Of a stretch of 64,000 nt of DNA, positions 47,877 to 57,833 are shown one piece after another (within the stretch, counting starts at the first letter, position 1; each line of letters begins with the position of its first letter). A program made the translations under genes and the position numbers. This DNA comes from Pseudomonas graminis. GTDB lineage: Bacteria; Pseudomonadota; Gammaproteobacteria; Pseudomonadales; Pseudomonadaceae. Where the stretch lies: assembly GCF_013201545.1 (NCBI RefSeq), contig NZ_CP053746.1, forward strand, positions 3,672,501 to 3,736,500. The letters are read 5' to 3'. The notes under the pieces are model-generated. The model saw only the letters and a program-made list of their open reading frames with translations, was not told the DNA's origin and ran no database searches.

Positions 47877-47903
47877 AAAAAGGGCCGAATCAGATTCGGC
47901 CCT
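47877..47903 (-). terminator. Terminator of the Gly/Ser-rich protein gene
   Basis: Stem AGGGCCGAAT (47881-47890) and ATTCGGCCCT (47894-47903) with a T-run on the minus strand. Confidence 0.88.
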
Positions 47904-47973
47904 TCATCGTGTTCAGTGCTGCCCCGGCGCCCCGGCGCTCTCGGGCTCAGGCAAACACGGTCATCACATCGCG

Positions 47974-48288
47974 TTATTTGCTACCGCTGGAGCCGCTCGC
48001 GCCACCACCAGTGCCGCCGCCGCTGCCGCCCATGCCGCTGCCGTTGGTCATGCCACCGCCGTCAGCGTCGCCACGGGTGGTCCCGTTAGTGCTGCCCATG
48101 CCTTTGGTGCCTGGAGTTGACGTGCCTGGGGAGCTGCCGTCGTTATTCTGACCGCTGGTAGACGTGCTTGGCTTAGGGCCGTTTTTGTCGACCGGATCGG
48201 TCGGGCCTGTGGAGCCGGCGAATGCAGAGCCAGTGGCAACAGCCATCAGGCCAGCGAGGGTCAGCGCAGTCAATTTTGTCTTGATCAT
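47974..48288 (-). CDS. Secreted Gly/Ser/Thr-rich small protein
   Basis: 104 residues: signal peptide MIKTKLTALTLAGLMAVATG with cut near AFAG, then a low-complexity tail very rich in Gly, Ser, Thr, Asn and Pro, with no cysteines. Similar small secreted proteins are common in pseudomonads; no function is known to me. Ribosome binding site AAGGGA. A terminator follows. Confidence 0.78.
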   Translation of the reverse strand: MIKTKLTALTLAGLMAVATGSAFAGSTGPTDPVDKNGPKPSTSTSGQNNDGSSPGTSTPGTKGMGSTNGTTRGDADGGGMTNGSGMGGSGGGTGGGASGSSGSK

Positions 48289-48449
48289 GATGTGAATCCC
48301 TTTGTTGTCATGGATACCTATTGGTCAATCGCGCAACGCAAGAGGTGCATTCCACCCGACGGACGGTTATTCCAAGCTCAACGAGGTTCTAGGGCGGCGA
48401 ACGCTGCAGGACTCTCCTCCCGCCGAATCCCACGCCGCCATAAATACAA

Positions 48450-48487
48450 AAAGCCCCTGCAACGATTGGCTCGTCGCAGGGGCTTTC
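48450..48487 (-). terminator. Terminator after the arabinofuranose-like operon
   Basis: Long stem AAAGCCCCTGC (48450-48460) with GCAGGGGCTTT (48476-48486), T-run on the minus strand. It closes the operon 48502-54466. Confidence 0.9.
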
Positions 48488-48501
48488 TACCCTCTGTTTG
48501 A

Positions 48502-49932
48502 CTATTTCGCGTGCAGCTCGTATCCCACCGCCAGCGTCTGCAGATCGAAGCGGTCCGAGATGCTTGAGCAATAACTGGTCCGCGCCAGGAAGGCGCCAGG
48601 CCCGCTGAGATAGGACTCGATGTCCTGCGCGCCTTCGCACAGCGCAATCGTTCGCCCCTTGAGCAGCCCGCTGGCTTGCGCGGAACGCAATGCGCCGTTG
48701 GGCGTCCAGTCGGCAACGATCAGCGCGCCTGGCGGGGCCGATTGTTCGTAACTCTGGACGAAGGCCTCCGCCGACCGATCACGCAGGTACGGCGCCATGA
48801 AGTAATGGATATCGTCACGGAAAGGCAGCGCTTCCTTGTGGGTCGGCAGCGTGACGACGCCGCCGGCGTAAATCGCGTACACCGCCAGAATCGTCGCCGG
48901 GCCGCTGAAGGGCAGGGCGTAAGCGACAACCGAGGCGTTGTGTCGGGCCAGCCACGCCTGCACATGAATCACGCCGATGATGCTCAACAGCACCGCCCCC
49001 GGGAGGAAAAACGTGAAGCGGTCGGTGACGTTGTAAGACACCGCAAAGAGGAAGTTCAGCACCGCCGCGCACCACAACAGTCGCAGGCGCCGGCTTTTGG
49101 GAAACAGCACCAGCGCCACCAGCTGCGGGCCGAGCAGCGACAGCATCAGCAGCGCCACCGAGTTTTTCTCGTGCCACATGTCGTCGAAGCGAAACAGCGA
49201 ACCCTGCCAGCTCTGCTCGGTGGTTTTGTCGGGGATGCCAATCAGGTAACGATGACCGATATCGATCAGGCTCAGGCCGTTCTGCAACTCCTGCAAGATG
49301 CCGGGAATCGCCACCGCAAGGCCCAGCACAAAGCCCGGAATCGTCAGCAAAACCCGCGCCCTGTGCTGCCACACCAGTTGCACATACAGCGGGAACAACA
49401 CGATGAACGTCAGTTGATGAATGGCCGCAGCCAGCCCGGTGAGGATGCCGATGACGAACAACGCGGTGAGCAGGCCCAGACGCGATTTATCGCGAAAATG
49501 CACCATGTACGCCAGGGTCACCAGCAGCGTGTGCAGCAGGTAAACCTCGGCCTTGGTCGAGACCCAGAACACGCAATGGCACAACACCGCAGCGGCAATC
49601 GCCAGCAAGGCCTGCTGCGACGTGGCGCCGACGCCCTTGGCCAGACGGAAGATCGCCCAGCCCAGCGGGATCAGCAGCATCGAGTTCATGAAACTCAGCA
49701 CCAACGGACCGAAATTCGCGAACAGCGCCGTGGTGACGAACAGGTACAGCGGGTGATCCAGCGGCCCGAGGGTTTCGCTGAAGTAACGGCCTTCCGAGGC
49801 ATCGGCGATGAAGATGCCATTGTCCATCCACTGAATCGGTCCGCTGGATGCCAGAAAACTCCAGAGGACGGCGGCTACCGCCAGCAACAGGGGAATGCCA
49901 AACAACGCTCGATAACGTACTGCTGCCACCAT
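48502..49932 (-). CDS. GT-C-like multi-spanning membrane protein, candidate pentosyltransferase
   Basis: 476 residues with about ten membrane segments and a short soluble C-terminal part. The pattern of a first periplasmic loop holding acidic residues ([31 protein letters not shown]) fits GT-C glycosyltransferases (DUF2723/PMT-like), which use polyprenyl-phosphate sugars. It is the last gene of the DprE1/DprE2/UbiA operon, so it likely transfers the sugar made there. The start at 49932 has AGGAG eight bases upstream; a GTG 9 bp earlier is possible. Acceptor unknown. Confidence 0.65.
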   Translation of the reverse strand: MVAAVRYRALFGIPLLLAVAAVLWSFLASSGPIQWMDNGIFIADASEGRYFSETLGPLDHPLYLFVTTALFANFGPLVLSFMNSMLLIPLGWAIFRLAKGVGATSQQALLAIAAAVLCHCVFWVSTKAEVYLLHTLLVTLAYMVHFRDKSRLGLLTALFVIGILTGLAAAIHQLTFIVLFPLYVQLVWQHRARVLLTIPGFVLGLAVAIPGILQELQNGLSLIDIGHRYLIGIPDKTTEQSWQGSLFRFDDMWHEKNSVALLMLSLLGPQLVALVLFPKSRRLRLLWCAAVLNFLFAVSYNVTDRFTFFLPGAVLLSIIGVIHVQAWLARHNASVVAYALPFSGPATILAVYAIYAGGVVTLPTHKEALPFRDDIHYFMAPYLRDRSAEAFVQSYEQSAPPGALIVADWTPNGALRSAQASGLLKGRTIALCEGAQDIESYLSGPGAFLARTSYCSSISDRFDLQTLAVGYELHAK

Positions 49933-49969
49933 GACTTGCACTCCTGTCCCTTAATCCCGTCGAAAAGCG

Positions 49970-50956
49970 TTATTGAATCGGTTGAGCCTGAGGCGCCGAT
50001 GCCTCGCCTTTGAGCCTGATCAGCATCACCGCGCCGATGGCCACGGCGAACCACAGCGTCGCCAGCCGAATCAGCACGGTGGCGGCCACGGCGTCGGCGC
50101 TGTTCATGCCTTTCCAGACCAGCAGCCCGACCATCACCGCCTCCGCGCCGCCTAGCCCGCCGGGCATGAAGCTCACTGCGCCGGCCAGCATTGCCAGGGC
50201 GTAGACGAACACCGCGAAGGTCAGCGGGATGTCGGCGCCCATCCATTTCAGAATCCAGTCGAACGCCAGGGCCTCGGCGCTCCAGGCGACGACGCTCAAG
50301 GCGGTCAGGCCGAGCATCAGGCGCAGGCGATGGCATTGCTGCGCATGCACCAGCACCTGCAGCAGATGGCGCAGCAGCCCGAGCACCTTGCCGCCACCGG
50401 CTGGCACGTTTTTGGTGATCCGCTCAAGCAGGCGACGTTGCGACAGCACCACCAGCCCGACCGCCACCAGCGCCACGCCGACCACGATCATCGGCCACGC
50501 CTGGGGGTACAGCGACAGGCCGAACAGGGTCAGCAACACCACCGCAAACAGGTCCGAAAGCCGTTCGCTGAAAAACGCCGCGAAGCTCTGCGGGTACGGC
50601 ACGCCCCAGCGTTTCAGCAGCACGCCGCGCAAGGCTTCACCGGCCTTACCCGGCGTGGTGGTCAGGGCAAAGCCGGCCAGGTAAATGTTCAGGCTCGGCC
50701 GCCACGGCATCGGATGGCCGAGCACCTTCAGGTAGGTCTGCCAGCGGACAAAGCGCAGCCCGTAATTCACAGACGACATGAGCAGCGCGATGACGATGCC
50801 GACCAATCCGACCTCACTCACCGCGGCGCCCACCGCCTGCCAGCCGCCCCACAGCGAAAAGCCCAGATACCCCAGCGCCGAACCGACCACCGACAGCACC
50901 ACCGCGCGGTAGCGCCAGCCAGACAGGTGCGAAGGCTCTGTCACGGCTTCGCTCAT
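49970..50956 (-). CDS. LPG-synthase-TM/UPF0104-like membrane protein, candidate flippase
   Basis: 328 residues, about eight membrane segments, related to the transmembrane part of lysylphosphatidylglycerol synthases. Signatures: LRFVRWQTYL, TTTPGKAGEALRGVLLKRWG, FSERLSDLFAVVLL and MPGGLGGAEAVMVGLL. Such proteins are often found with polyprenyl-lipid glycosylation genes and proposed to flip lipid-linked sugars. It overlaps the SDR by 4 bp, ahead of the GT-C-like gene. Confidence 0.8.
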   Translation of the reverse strand: MSEAVTEPSHLSGWRYRAVVLSVVGSALGYLGFSLWGGWQAVGAAVSEVGLVGIVIALLMSSVNYGLRFVRWQTYLKVLGHPMPWRPSLNIYLAGFALTTTPGKAGEALRGVLLKRWGVPYPQSFAAFFSERLSDLFAVVLLTLFGLSLYPQAWPMIVVGVALVAVGLVVLSQRRLLERITKNVPAGGGKVLGLLRHLLQVLVHAQQCHRLRLMLGLTALSVVAWSAEALAFDWILKWMGADIPLTFAVFVYALAMLAGAVSFMPGGLGGAEAVMVGLLVWKGMNSADAVAATVLIRLATLWFAVAIGAVMLIRLKGEASAPQAQPIQ

Positions 50957-51705
50957 AGATTCAGCCTCTTGAACACCGGCTGCGGGATCGAACGAATGAC
51001 CAGCATGATCAGCGCCCAGAAACCCGGTGCGTAGAGCGTCGGCACTTTGTTGGCGATGCCCTTGACGATGCGCTGGGCGACCTGCGCCGGTTGCGCCAGC
51101 AAGGCTGCCGGCAACGACAGGCCCTGGGTCATCGGCGTGTCGACAAATCCCGGCTTGATGGTGGTGACGTGCACACCGACCTTGAACAGCCGCGCCTGCA
51201 AGCCTTCGCAGTAGGTCGACACCGCCGCCTTGGCGCTGCCGTAGAGGTAATTGGAAGGGCGGCCTCGGTCAGCCGCCACCGAAGAAATGATCGCCAGGCT
51301 GCCGCAGCGCTGGGTCTCGAACTGCATCGCCAGCACGGTGAGCAGGGCGATCACCGAGGTGCAGTTATTGGCAAATTCCTTCAGGGCCATGTGCACGTCG
51401 CGCTCGCAGGCCTTCTGGTCCGGCAGCGTGCCGTGGGCGATCAGGGCGATGTCGATCTGTCCCAGAGCGGTCAGGCAGCGCCCCATCATCAGCGGGTGCG
51501 CCTCGATGTCGTTGGCGTCCATCTCGTGCAGCGTGACGTTGGTGGCGCCGCGCGCCTTGAGGTCAGCGGCGGTCTGCTGCAGCTTCTCGACGTTGCGCGC
51601 CACGAGGAAAAAATCGCTGCCTTCCGTGGCCCACAAACGCGCGCAGGCACTGGCGATGGCGGAGGTGGCGCCGATGATCAGGACTTTCTTCACGGCAGTT
51701 TTCAT
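50953..51705 (-). CDS. DprE2-like SDR, polyprenylphospho-pentulose reductase
   Basis: 250 residues with NAD(P) site IIGATSAIASACARL (typical of DprE2 rather than FabG), catalytic Ser in IISSVAADRG and YGSAK. In mycobacteria DprE2 reduces the 2'-keto intermediate made by DprE1, giving decaprenyl-phospho-arabinofuranose. Coupled on both sides by 4 bp overlaps with the DprE1-like gene and the flippase-like gene. Confidence 0.82.
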   Translation of the reverse strand: MKTAVKKVLIIGATSAIASACARLWATEGSDFFLVARNVEKLQQTAADLKARGATNVTLHEMDANDIEAHPLMMGRCLTALGQIDIALIAHGTLPDQKACERDVHMALKEFANNCTSVIALLTVLAMQFETQRCGSLAIISSVAADRGRPSNYLYGSAKAAVSTYCEGLQARLFKVGVHVTTIKPGFVDTPMTQGLSLPAALLAQPAQVAQRIVKGIANKVPTLYAPGFWALIMLVIRSIPQPVFKRLNL

Positions 51706-53018
51706 AGGATCACACGGCTCCAGAAACGGGACATCAAAGAGGGATCGCGCAGCGTTTCCAACTGCTCCCAGGCGGGGTAGGCGCGGCGGAAATCGGCGCC
51801 AGTCATGTGGGCGTCCTTGGCCGGATACAAGCGCCCGCCGGCGGCGCGAACGATGTCGTCCAGACGCGGGAACAGCACCTTTTCCAGTGCCTCGCTCTGG
51901 GCAAAATCCAGGGCCAGGGAAGTGCCCTCCATGGGGAACGACAGCAGGCCTGGCGAGGCCATATCGCCGCAGCGCTTGAGCACGGCGAGAAACGAACCCT
52001 GACCGGCTTCAGCGATGGTGCGCAGCAGTTCGCCCATGGCCGCTTCGGCATTCGCTGCGGGCACCACGCATTGGTATTGCTGAAAGCCGCGACGACCGTA
52101 AATCCGGTTCCAGTGCAGAATCCGGTCGAGGGGGTAAAAGAAGGGTTCGTAGGCGCTGCGGCCGGGTTTGCGCTGGCTGGGGTGCAGGCGCCAGTACAGG
52201 CTGTTGAAGGCGCTGAGGGAGATTTTGTTGATCAGCGACACCGGCGGCGTCAGCGGCACGCTGAGCTTCTTGCGCTGACCGACGTCGAGGGAGCCGTACT
52301 GCGCGTGATCACCAACGATGAACACCCCGCGTCCGGTCTCGGCGCCCTTGGCCAGGCAGTCGACCCAGGCAACGCTGTACTCATGACGCGCGTCGAGCTC
52401 GGTCGACAGCGCAAAAAACTCGGCCAGATTGGCGAAGCGCACGGTGGTGGTGTCGATCTGGCTGGCGCGGATCGGCATCAGCTGAATCTGCGCCCAGTGA
52501 ATGACCCCGGTCAGGCCGAGGCCGCCGATGCTGGCGGCGAACAGGTCGGGGTGGGCATCAGGCGAGCACGTCACTTCCGGCTCGCCATGGCGCAACAGGC
52601 CGAAGCCCAGCACATGACGGCCAAAGGTGCCGCGCACGTGATGGTTCTTGCCGTGAACGTCATTGGCGATGGCGCCGCCCAGCGTGGCGAACTGAGTCCC
52701 GGGCGTCACCGGCAAAAACCAGCCTTGGGGGATGGCCACGGCCAGCACTTCCGCCAGGGTGATGCCGGCTTCGGCCTTGATCACGCCGGTTGTCCAGTCG
52801 GCCTCGATCAGCCGGTCCAGCGAGCGCATGTGCAGCACTTCGTCGCTGGCGGCCAGGCAACTGTCGCCGTAGCTGCGGCCGTTGCCGTAGGGCAGGCTGC
52901 TGCGGTGGGCGCCGATCACGCGGTCCATCTGCGCCGGCAGTTCGTCCAGCCACACGCAGCCGTGACCGCGTTGCGGTCGATGGGGGAAACGTCCCCAGGA
53001 ATACAACGGCGTGCTCAT
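51702..53018 (-). CDS. DprE1-like FAD oxidase
   Basis: 438-residue VAO-type flavoprotein. The FAD region (SSLPYGNGRSYGDSC, TPGTQFATLGGAIANDVHGKNHH, ASIGGLGLTG) and the C-terminal segment GGRLYPAKD, with the Lys that matches the catalytic Lys418 of mycobacterial DprE1, are present. In the position of the benzothiazinone-reactive Cys387 there is Ala (about residue 369, GTSLALDF). It is predicted to oxidise C2 of polyprenyl-phospho-ribose. Overlaps both neighbours by 4 bp. Confidence 0.85.
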   Translation of the reverse strand: MSTPLYSWGRFPHRPQRGHGCVWLDELPAQMDRVIGAHRSSLPYGNGRSYGDSCLAASDEVLHMRSLDRLIEADWTTGVIKAEAGITLAEVLAVAIPQGWFLPVTPGTQFATLGGAIANDVHGKNHHVRGTFGRHVLGFGLLRHGEPEVTCSPDAHPDLFAASIGGLGLTGVIHWAQIQLMPIRASQIDTTTVRFANLAEFFALSTELDARHEYSVAWVDCLAKGAETGRGVFIVGDHAQYGSLDVGQRKKLSVPLTPPVSLINKISLSAFNSLYWRLHPSQRKPGRSAYEPFFYPLDRILHWNRIYGRRGFQQYQCVVPAANAEAAMGELLRTIAEAGQGSFLAVLKRCGDMASPGLLSFPMEGTSLALDFAQSEALEKVLFPRLDDIVRAAGGRLYPAKDAHMTGADFRRAYPAWEQLETLRDPSLMSRFWSRVIL

Positions 53019-54466
53019 GCGGCGATCCAGAACATCATCAGAAACGCAGCGCCGATCAGCTGGCTGGTGCGGTCGCGGATGGCGAACACCACCGGGTCTT
53101 CATTCATCTGCCCGCGATGGGTCAGCATCCACACCCGCGTCACCCAGAACAGCAGCAGCGGGCAGGCCAGCCAGATGATGTGTGGCGTGACGTACAGTTC
53201 GGTGGTTTTCGCGTCCTGGATGTACAGCGCCAGCACCATTACCGCGAGGTAGCCCGAAGACGCCCCCAACGAAGCGATCATGTCCAGATCGCCCGGGTGG
53301 TAACCACGGCCGCGAGCGAAGGTATTGACCTCCCTGGCGCGGGCGTCACGCAGCTCGGCGTAGCGTTTAACCATCGCCAGGCTGAGGAATATGAACATCG
53401 AGAACGCGAGGATCCAGAAGGTCAACGTCAGGCTGAACGCCGCCACGCCGGCGATGATCCGCGCGGTATACAGCATCGCCAGGGCGATCACGTCCCAGGC
53501 CATCAGGCGTTTGAGCCTCAGCGAGTAGGTCAGGGTCAGGCCGTAATAGGCGGCCATCACCGCCGAAAATTGCCACGGCAAGAGCAACAGCGCGGCGCCG
53601 AAGGCCATCGCCAGCAGCGTCGGCACCATCACCAGACCGGCCTTGATCGACAGACGCCCGCTGGCGAACGGCCGATTGCATTTGCTTTTGTGATGGCGGT
53701 CGTCGCACAGGTCCAGCAGGTCGTTGAGGATGTAGACGCTGGAGGCGCACAGGCCGAAGCACAGAAACGCAATGACGCCGTCCCGCATCAATTCGAACTG
53801 GGCCAGCCGGTGGGACGCCAGCAGCGGCACGAAGATCAGCGCGTTTTTCAGCCACTGGTGCATGCGCAGCGCCCTGCGCCAGTCTCTCAAGCTCGGCGTG
53901 TTGCTGCGAATGGTTGGCTCGACGCGGACTTGCGCTTTTACGTTGGCTTCCACCCCGCGGTCGGGATTGACCACATAGGCCTGCCGAGACACGTTCCATA
54001 TCGGCAAGTCATCTTTGGAGTTGCCGATGTAGTCGAAACCACCCTCGCCGAAGTGCGCCACCAACAGGTCGCGCTTGTTGTGGCCGGACAAGTTGCGGTT
54101 GGTGTTGGACGCCAGCACCAGATCGAATAACTGAAGATGATCGGCGATGCGCTCGGCCAGGCTTACATGACTCGCTGTCGCCAGCACCACCATGCGGCCG
54201 GTGTCTCGTTCGCGCTGGATCATCTCGATGATCTGCGGATCGTAGGGCAGCACGGAGACGTCTATTTCGGTGTTGAGGGCCAGGCCTTCTTTCAGCGCGG
54301 CTTTGCCTTTGAACAGCCAGCCGAGCATGTTCAGGGCTTTCAGCGGCTGGCCTCGAATAAACGCCATGGCCGTTTCCATGAGCAGATCCGAGCGCAATAA
54401 CGTGCCGTCGAGATCAACTACCAAGGGAGGGGAAGTTTCAAGAACTCGTCCCTGAATTCTGGCCAT
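53015..54466 (-). CDS. HAD-UbiA fusion: polyprenyl-phosphate phosphoribosyltransferase-like
   Basis: 483 residues. The N-terminal HAD domain (VVDLDGTLLRSD near residue 16, then GNSKDDLPIW near 148) is fused to a UbiA membrane domain of nine segments with NDLLDLCDDRHH and RPFASGRLS, the pattern of Rv3806c-type phosphoribosyltransferases. It may move phosphoribose to polyprenyl phosphate and remove its phosphate. First gene of the operon; the start 54466 has GGAGC upstream. Confidence 0.83.
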   Translation of the reverse strand: MARIQGRVLETSPPLVVDLDGTLLRSDLLMETAMAFIRGQPLKALNMLGWLFKGKAALKEGLALNTEIDVSVLPYDPQIIEMIQRERDTGRMVVLATASHVSLAERIADHLQLFDLVLASNTNRNLSGHNKRDLLVAHFGEGGFDYIGNSKDDLPIWNVSRQAYVVNPDRGVEANVKAQVRVEPTIRSNTPSLRDWRRALRMHQWLKNALIFVPLLASHRLAQFELMRDGVIAFLCFGLCASSVYILNDLLDLCDDRHHKSKCNRPFASGRLSIKAGLVMVPTLLAMAFGAALLLLPWQFSAVMAAYYGLTLTYSLRLKRLMAWDVIALAMLYTARIIAGVAAFSLTLTFWILAFSMFIFLSLAMVKRYAELRDARAREVNTFARGRGYHPGDLDMIASLGASSGYLAVMVLALYIQDAKTTELYVTPHIIWLACPLLLFWVTRVWMLTHRGQMNEDPVVFAIRDRTSQLIGAAFLMMFWIAA

Positions 54467-54842
54467 AGTGAGTGCTCCTTTAGGGTCAACGGACTATAAA
54501 CAAAATAAGATTTTCACCACTTTCATTTAAATTAAAGGGCCTCGTTCAATACGTCGGTAGGGTGGCGTCAGAATGACAGGGGGCTTCTTTTACAAAAGTC
54601 TGCGGGGGTTGCTTTTGATTGTTGTGACTGGCGCCGCCGTAGCGTTGGCGACCAACGAATGACGTCTAGAGACTGACGGTTTAATGCCGTCTTTAATCCG
54701 GCGATCTCTGCGTGGCGGTGTTCAGACCGCCCTCCATTGCGTCGGCAGGGGTAAGATCGGCCAGGGCGTTGTCGTTTAGACTCGCACCGACGTCATAATG
54801 ACCCGCCCACCGCGCCTCCTTCCCATGACTTGACCGGGAGCT
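54467..54842. promoter_or_regulatory. Divergent region of the arabinofuranose-like operon and norR
   Basis: 376 bp with an AT-rich part (54493-54540) likely holding the operon promoter. A GGCGGTGTTCAGACCGCC hairpin lies at 54715-54732. No ORF and no clear sigma-54 site were seen. Confidence 0.45.
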
Positions 54843-54845
54843 TTG

Positions 54846-56402
54846 ATGACTCATCCTCTACTATTGGCGCTGATTCCGCTGGTCGCCGACCTGTCCCGGG
54901 ACCTGCCGGACGATGAGCGCTATCGCCGGCTGCTGCGCTCGTTGCGACAGTTATTCCCCTGCGACGCGGTGGCGTTGCTCAAGCTGGAGGATGAGGCGCT
55001 GGTGCCGTTGTCCGTCGAGGGCCTGAGCCCGGACACGCTGGGGCGACGATTCCGGCTGGGGGAGCACCCGCGGCTGGACATCATTCTGCAAAACCGCGAA
55101 CCCACGCGGTTTTCCACCGACTGCGATTTGCCAGACCCGTACGACGGGCTGGTCGAGGGCGTGCATGGCGATCTGGAAGTGCACGATTGCCTCGGCTGCC
55201 CGCTCTATGTGCAGAACACGCTGTGGGGGGTGATTACGCTGGACTCCCTCGATCCTGCGCGCTTTGGCCGGGTCGATCTGAGAGACCTTCAAGCGTTTTC
55301 CAGCTTGGCGGCGGCCACGGTGATGGCCAGCGAACGGATCAGCCAACTGGCGCGCGGTTTTGAGGATCAACGCCAATTGGCCGAGATTTACAAACGTGCC
55401 GCAGGCGGACGCGGGCCCCGGGAGTTGATCGGGCAGAGTCCGGTGCACAAGCGTTTGCAGCAGGAAATCCAGTTGGTGGGCAACAGCCCGCTGACGGTGC
55501 TGATCACCGGCGAAACCGGCGTTGGCAAGGAACTGGTCGCGGAGGCCATTCACGTGCAGTCGCCCCGGTCGCAGAAGCCGCTGATCAGCCTCAACTGCGC
55601 CGCGCTGCCGGAGCTGTTGGTGGAAAGCGAGTTGTTCGGTCACGTCAAAGGCGCGTTTTCCGGGGCGGTCAGCGGCCGCAGCGGCAAATTCGAGCTGGCC
55701 CATGGCGGTTCGCTGTTCCTCGACGAGGTGGGCGAGCTGCCGCTGCCAGTCCAGTCGAAGTTGCTGCGGGTGCTGCAGAGCGGCCAGTTGCAGCGCGTCG
55801 GGTCCGATCAGGAGCATCGCGTGGACGTGCGCATCATCGCTGCGACCAACCGTGATCTGGCGGAGGAGGTGCGCGCCGGGCGCTTCCGCGCGGATCTCTA
55901 TCACCGCCTGAGCGTTTACCCGTTGGTAGTCCCGCCGTTGCGCGAGCGGGGTCGCGATGTGTTGCTGCTGGCGGGCTATTTCCTGGAGGAGAACCGGGCA
56001 CGGATGGGGCTGCGCAGTTTGCGCATGAGTCCGCAGGCGCAGGGGGTGCTGTTGGCGTACTCATGGCCGGGGAACGTGCGGGAGCTGGAGCATTTGATCA
56101 GCCGGGCAGTGCTCAAGGCGCTGTCGGTGCATCGCGAGCGGCCGCGGATTCTGACGATCGAGGCAGATGCCTTGGGGCTGGATGAGTTGCGGGTGGCTGC
56201 GCCTGCTGTGTTGCAGGTGAGCGAGGACCTGCCGGCGATTGAGCCGGGCGAGGGGCTGAAGGGGGCGGTGGACGGGTTTCAGAGGCGGTTGATTGGTGAG
56301 GCGTTGGAGCGGCATGGCGGGAAATGGGCGGATGTGGCGCGGGAGCTGGATGTCGATCGTGCGAATTTGAGTCGGCTCGCCAGGCGATTGGGGATTCGGT
56401 AG
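54846..56402 (+). CDS. norR: NorR-type sigma-54 activator
   Basis: 518-residue enhancer-binding protein: GAF domain (1-165) of the NO-sensing type, AAA+ domain with Walker [16 protein letters not shown], the sigma-54 contact loop as GAFSGA (family GAFTGA), Walker [12 protein letters not shown], and a C-terminal HTH ([24 protein letters not shown]). The start at 54846 has GGGAG five bases before. No norVW or hmp gene lies nearby in the window, so the target is elsewhere or different. A repeat island follows. Confidence 0.88.
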   Translation: MTHPLLLALIPLVADLSRDLPDDERYRRLLRSLRQLFPCDAVALLKLEDEALVPLSVEGLSPDTLGRRFRLGEHPRLDIILQNREPTRFSTDCDLPDPYDGLVEGVHGDLEVHDCLGCPLYVQNTLWGVITLDSLDPARFGRVDLRDLQAFSSLAAATVMASERISQLARGFEDQRQLAEIYKRAAGGRGPRELIGQSPVHKRLQQEIQLVGNSPLTVLITGETGVGKELVAEAIHVQSPRSQKPLISLNCAALPELLVESELFGHVKGAFSGAVSGRSGKFELAHGGSLFLDEVGELPLPVQSKLLRVLQSGQLQRVGSDQEHRVDVRIIAATNRDLAEEVRAGRFRADLYHRLSVYPLVVPPLRERGRDVLLLAGYFLEENRARMGLRSLRMSPQAQGVLLAYSWPGNVRELEHLISRAVLKALSVHRERPRILTIEADALGLDELRVAAPAVLQVSEDLPAIEPGEGLKGAVDGFQRRLIGEALERHGGKWADVARELDVDRANLSRLARRLGIR

Positions 56403-57833
56403 GTTTTTTCAGATCAAGATCCTTAAGATCAAGATCCTTAACGTCAAGAGCGTCTGCCTGGGGGCAGACTGTTTCGCCTTCGGCGAGTTACTTGATAAAG
56501 CCCCAAGTAACCAAGGGCTTGTGCTCCTGGTTGGGCTCCTCCTTCGTCGGAGTACCCTCACTCCGGTCCCGCTCCGTGGGCCCGCGCCGAACGGGCATCC
56601 ATGCCCTGACGGCGCTCTCGCCGCATCCATGCGGCTCGGCCTACTCCACGAGACCTGCGTTCAGCCTGCACCCAAGTCGCGATTGGCGGTGACTGAACTT
56701 CCTGTGTTTGAAGATCAAGATCAAAGGCAAATGCAGATGCAGATGCAGATGCAGAGCGAAAGCTTCCCGGCTAAAGCCGGTCCTACAGTCGGAGCCAATC
56801 TCACTGAATGCACGCGCTGCTTTTAGTGGGACCGGCTTTAGCCGGGAAGAGGTCAGCCCAGGCGCCGACAGTATTGCTGATCAGCCACACTTCCTGCGGG
56901 AGCGAGCTTGCTCGCGAATGCTTTATCTCAAACTTATTTCTGATCGTTCCCACGCTCCGCGTGGTAACGCCGCCCCGGACGCTCCGCGTCCCGCATTTGA
57001 CGCGCATTCAGGCCCGGGGAGGTGACGCGGAGCGTCACGGGATGCATTCCCACGCAGAGCGGGGGAACGATCAAGATCAAAAGCTTCCCGGCTGAAGCCG
57101 GTCCCACAGAATGCACGCGCTGCTTTTAGTGGGACCGGCTTTAGCCGGGAAGAGGCCAGCCCAGGCGCCGACAGTACTGCTGATCCGCCACACTTCCTGT
57201 GGGAGCGAGCTTGCTCGCGAATGCTTTATCTCAAACACCAGATATCCGTGTGATCGTTCCCACGCTCCGCGTGGCAACGCCGCCCCGGACGCTCCGCGTC
57301 CCGCATTTGACGCGCATTCAGGCCGGTGGAGGTGACGCGGAGCGTCACGGGATGCATTCCCACGCAGAGCGGGGGAACGATCAATTTCAAACACCAGATA
57401 TCCGGTGGATGTCCTGCCCTCTTCGTGAGCAAGCTCACTCCCACAAGTCCTCCGCGCCTGATCTGCCCTTGATCTGCCCTTGATCTGTTCCTGATCTGCT
57501 CCTGATCTGCTTTTGATCTTCATACCCAAAAAGTCCAGACACCACCAATCGCGACTTTGGTGCAGGCTGAACGCAGGTCTCGTGGAGTGGGCCGAGCGGC
57601 ATGGATGCCGCGAGAGCCGCCCCCCGCCATGGATGGCGGATGGCGGCGGGCCCACGGAGCGAGACCGGAGTGAAGGAACCCGACGAAGTCGGGCCCAACC
57701 GAGAGCAGGCACCCTTGGTTACTTGGGGTGCTTTTCCAAGTAACTCGCCGAAGGCGAAACGGTCTGCCGTTAGGCAGACGCTCTTGATCTTGATCCTAAA
57801 GATCTTGGTGTTCTCTCAGCCGCACCGCGAACC
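56403..57833. repeat. Gene-free repeat island with long inverted arms
   Basis: Imperfect inverted arms of about 270 bp (56411-56693 and 57541-57808) enclose a 303 bp direct duplication (units at 56806 and 57109). Each unit holds a GGGACCGGCTTTAGCCGG REP, a GGGAGCGAGCTTGCTCGC REP and a longer imperfect palindrome opening GATCGTTCCCACGCTCCGCG. Short tandem repeats: ATGCAG x4 (56731-56754), 15 bp x2 (56411-56440) and 11 bp x5 (57459-57513). No coding sequence is supported. Confidence 0.9.

Noticed and set aside
56521..57743. Several ORFs of 60-211 codons in the repeat island
   Set aside because: They read through REPs and duplicated units, repeat each other's sequence and have no family traits.
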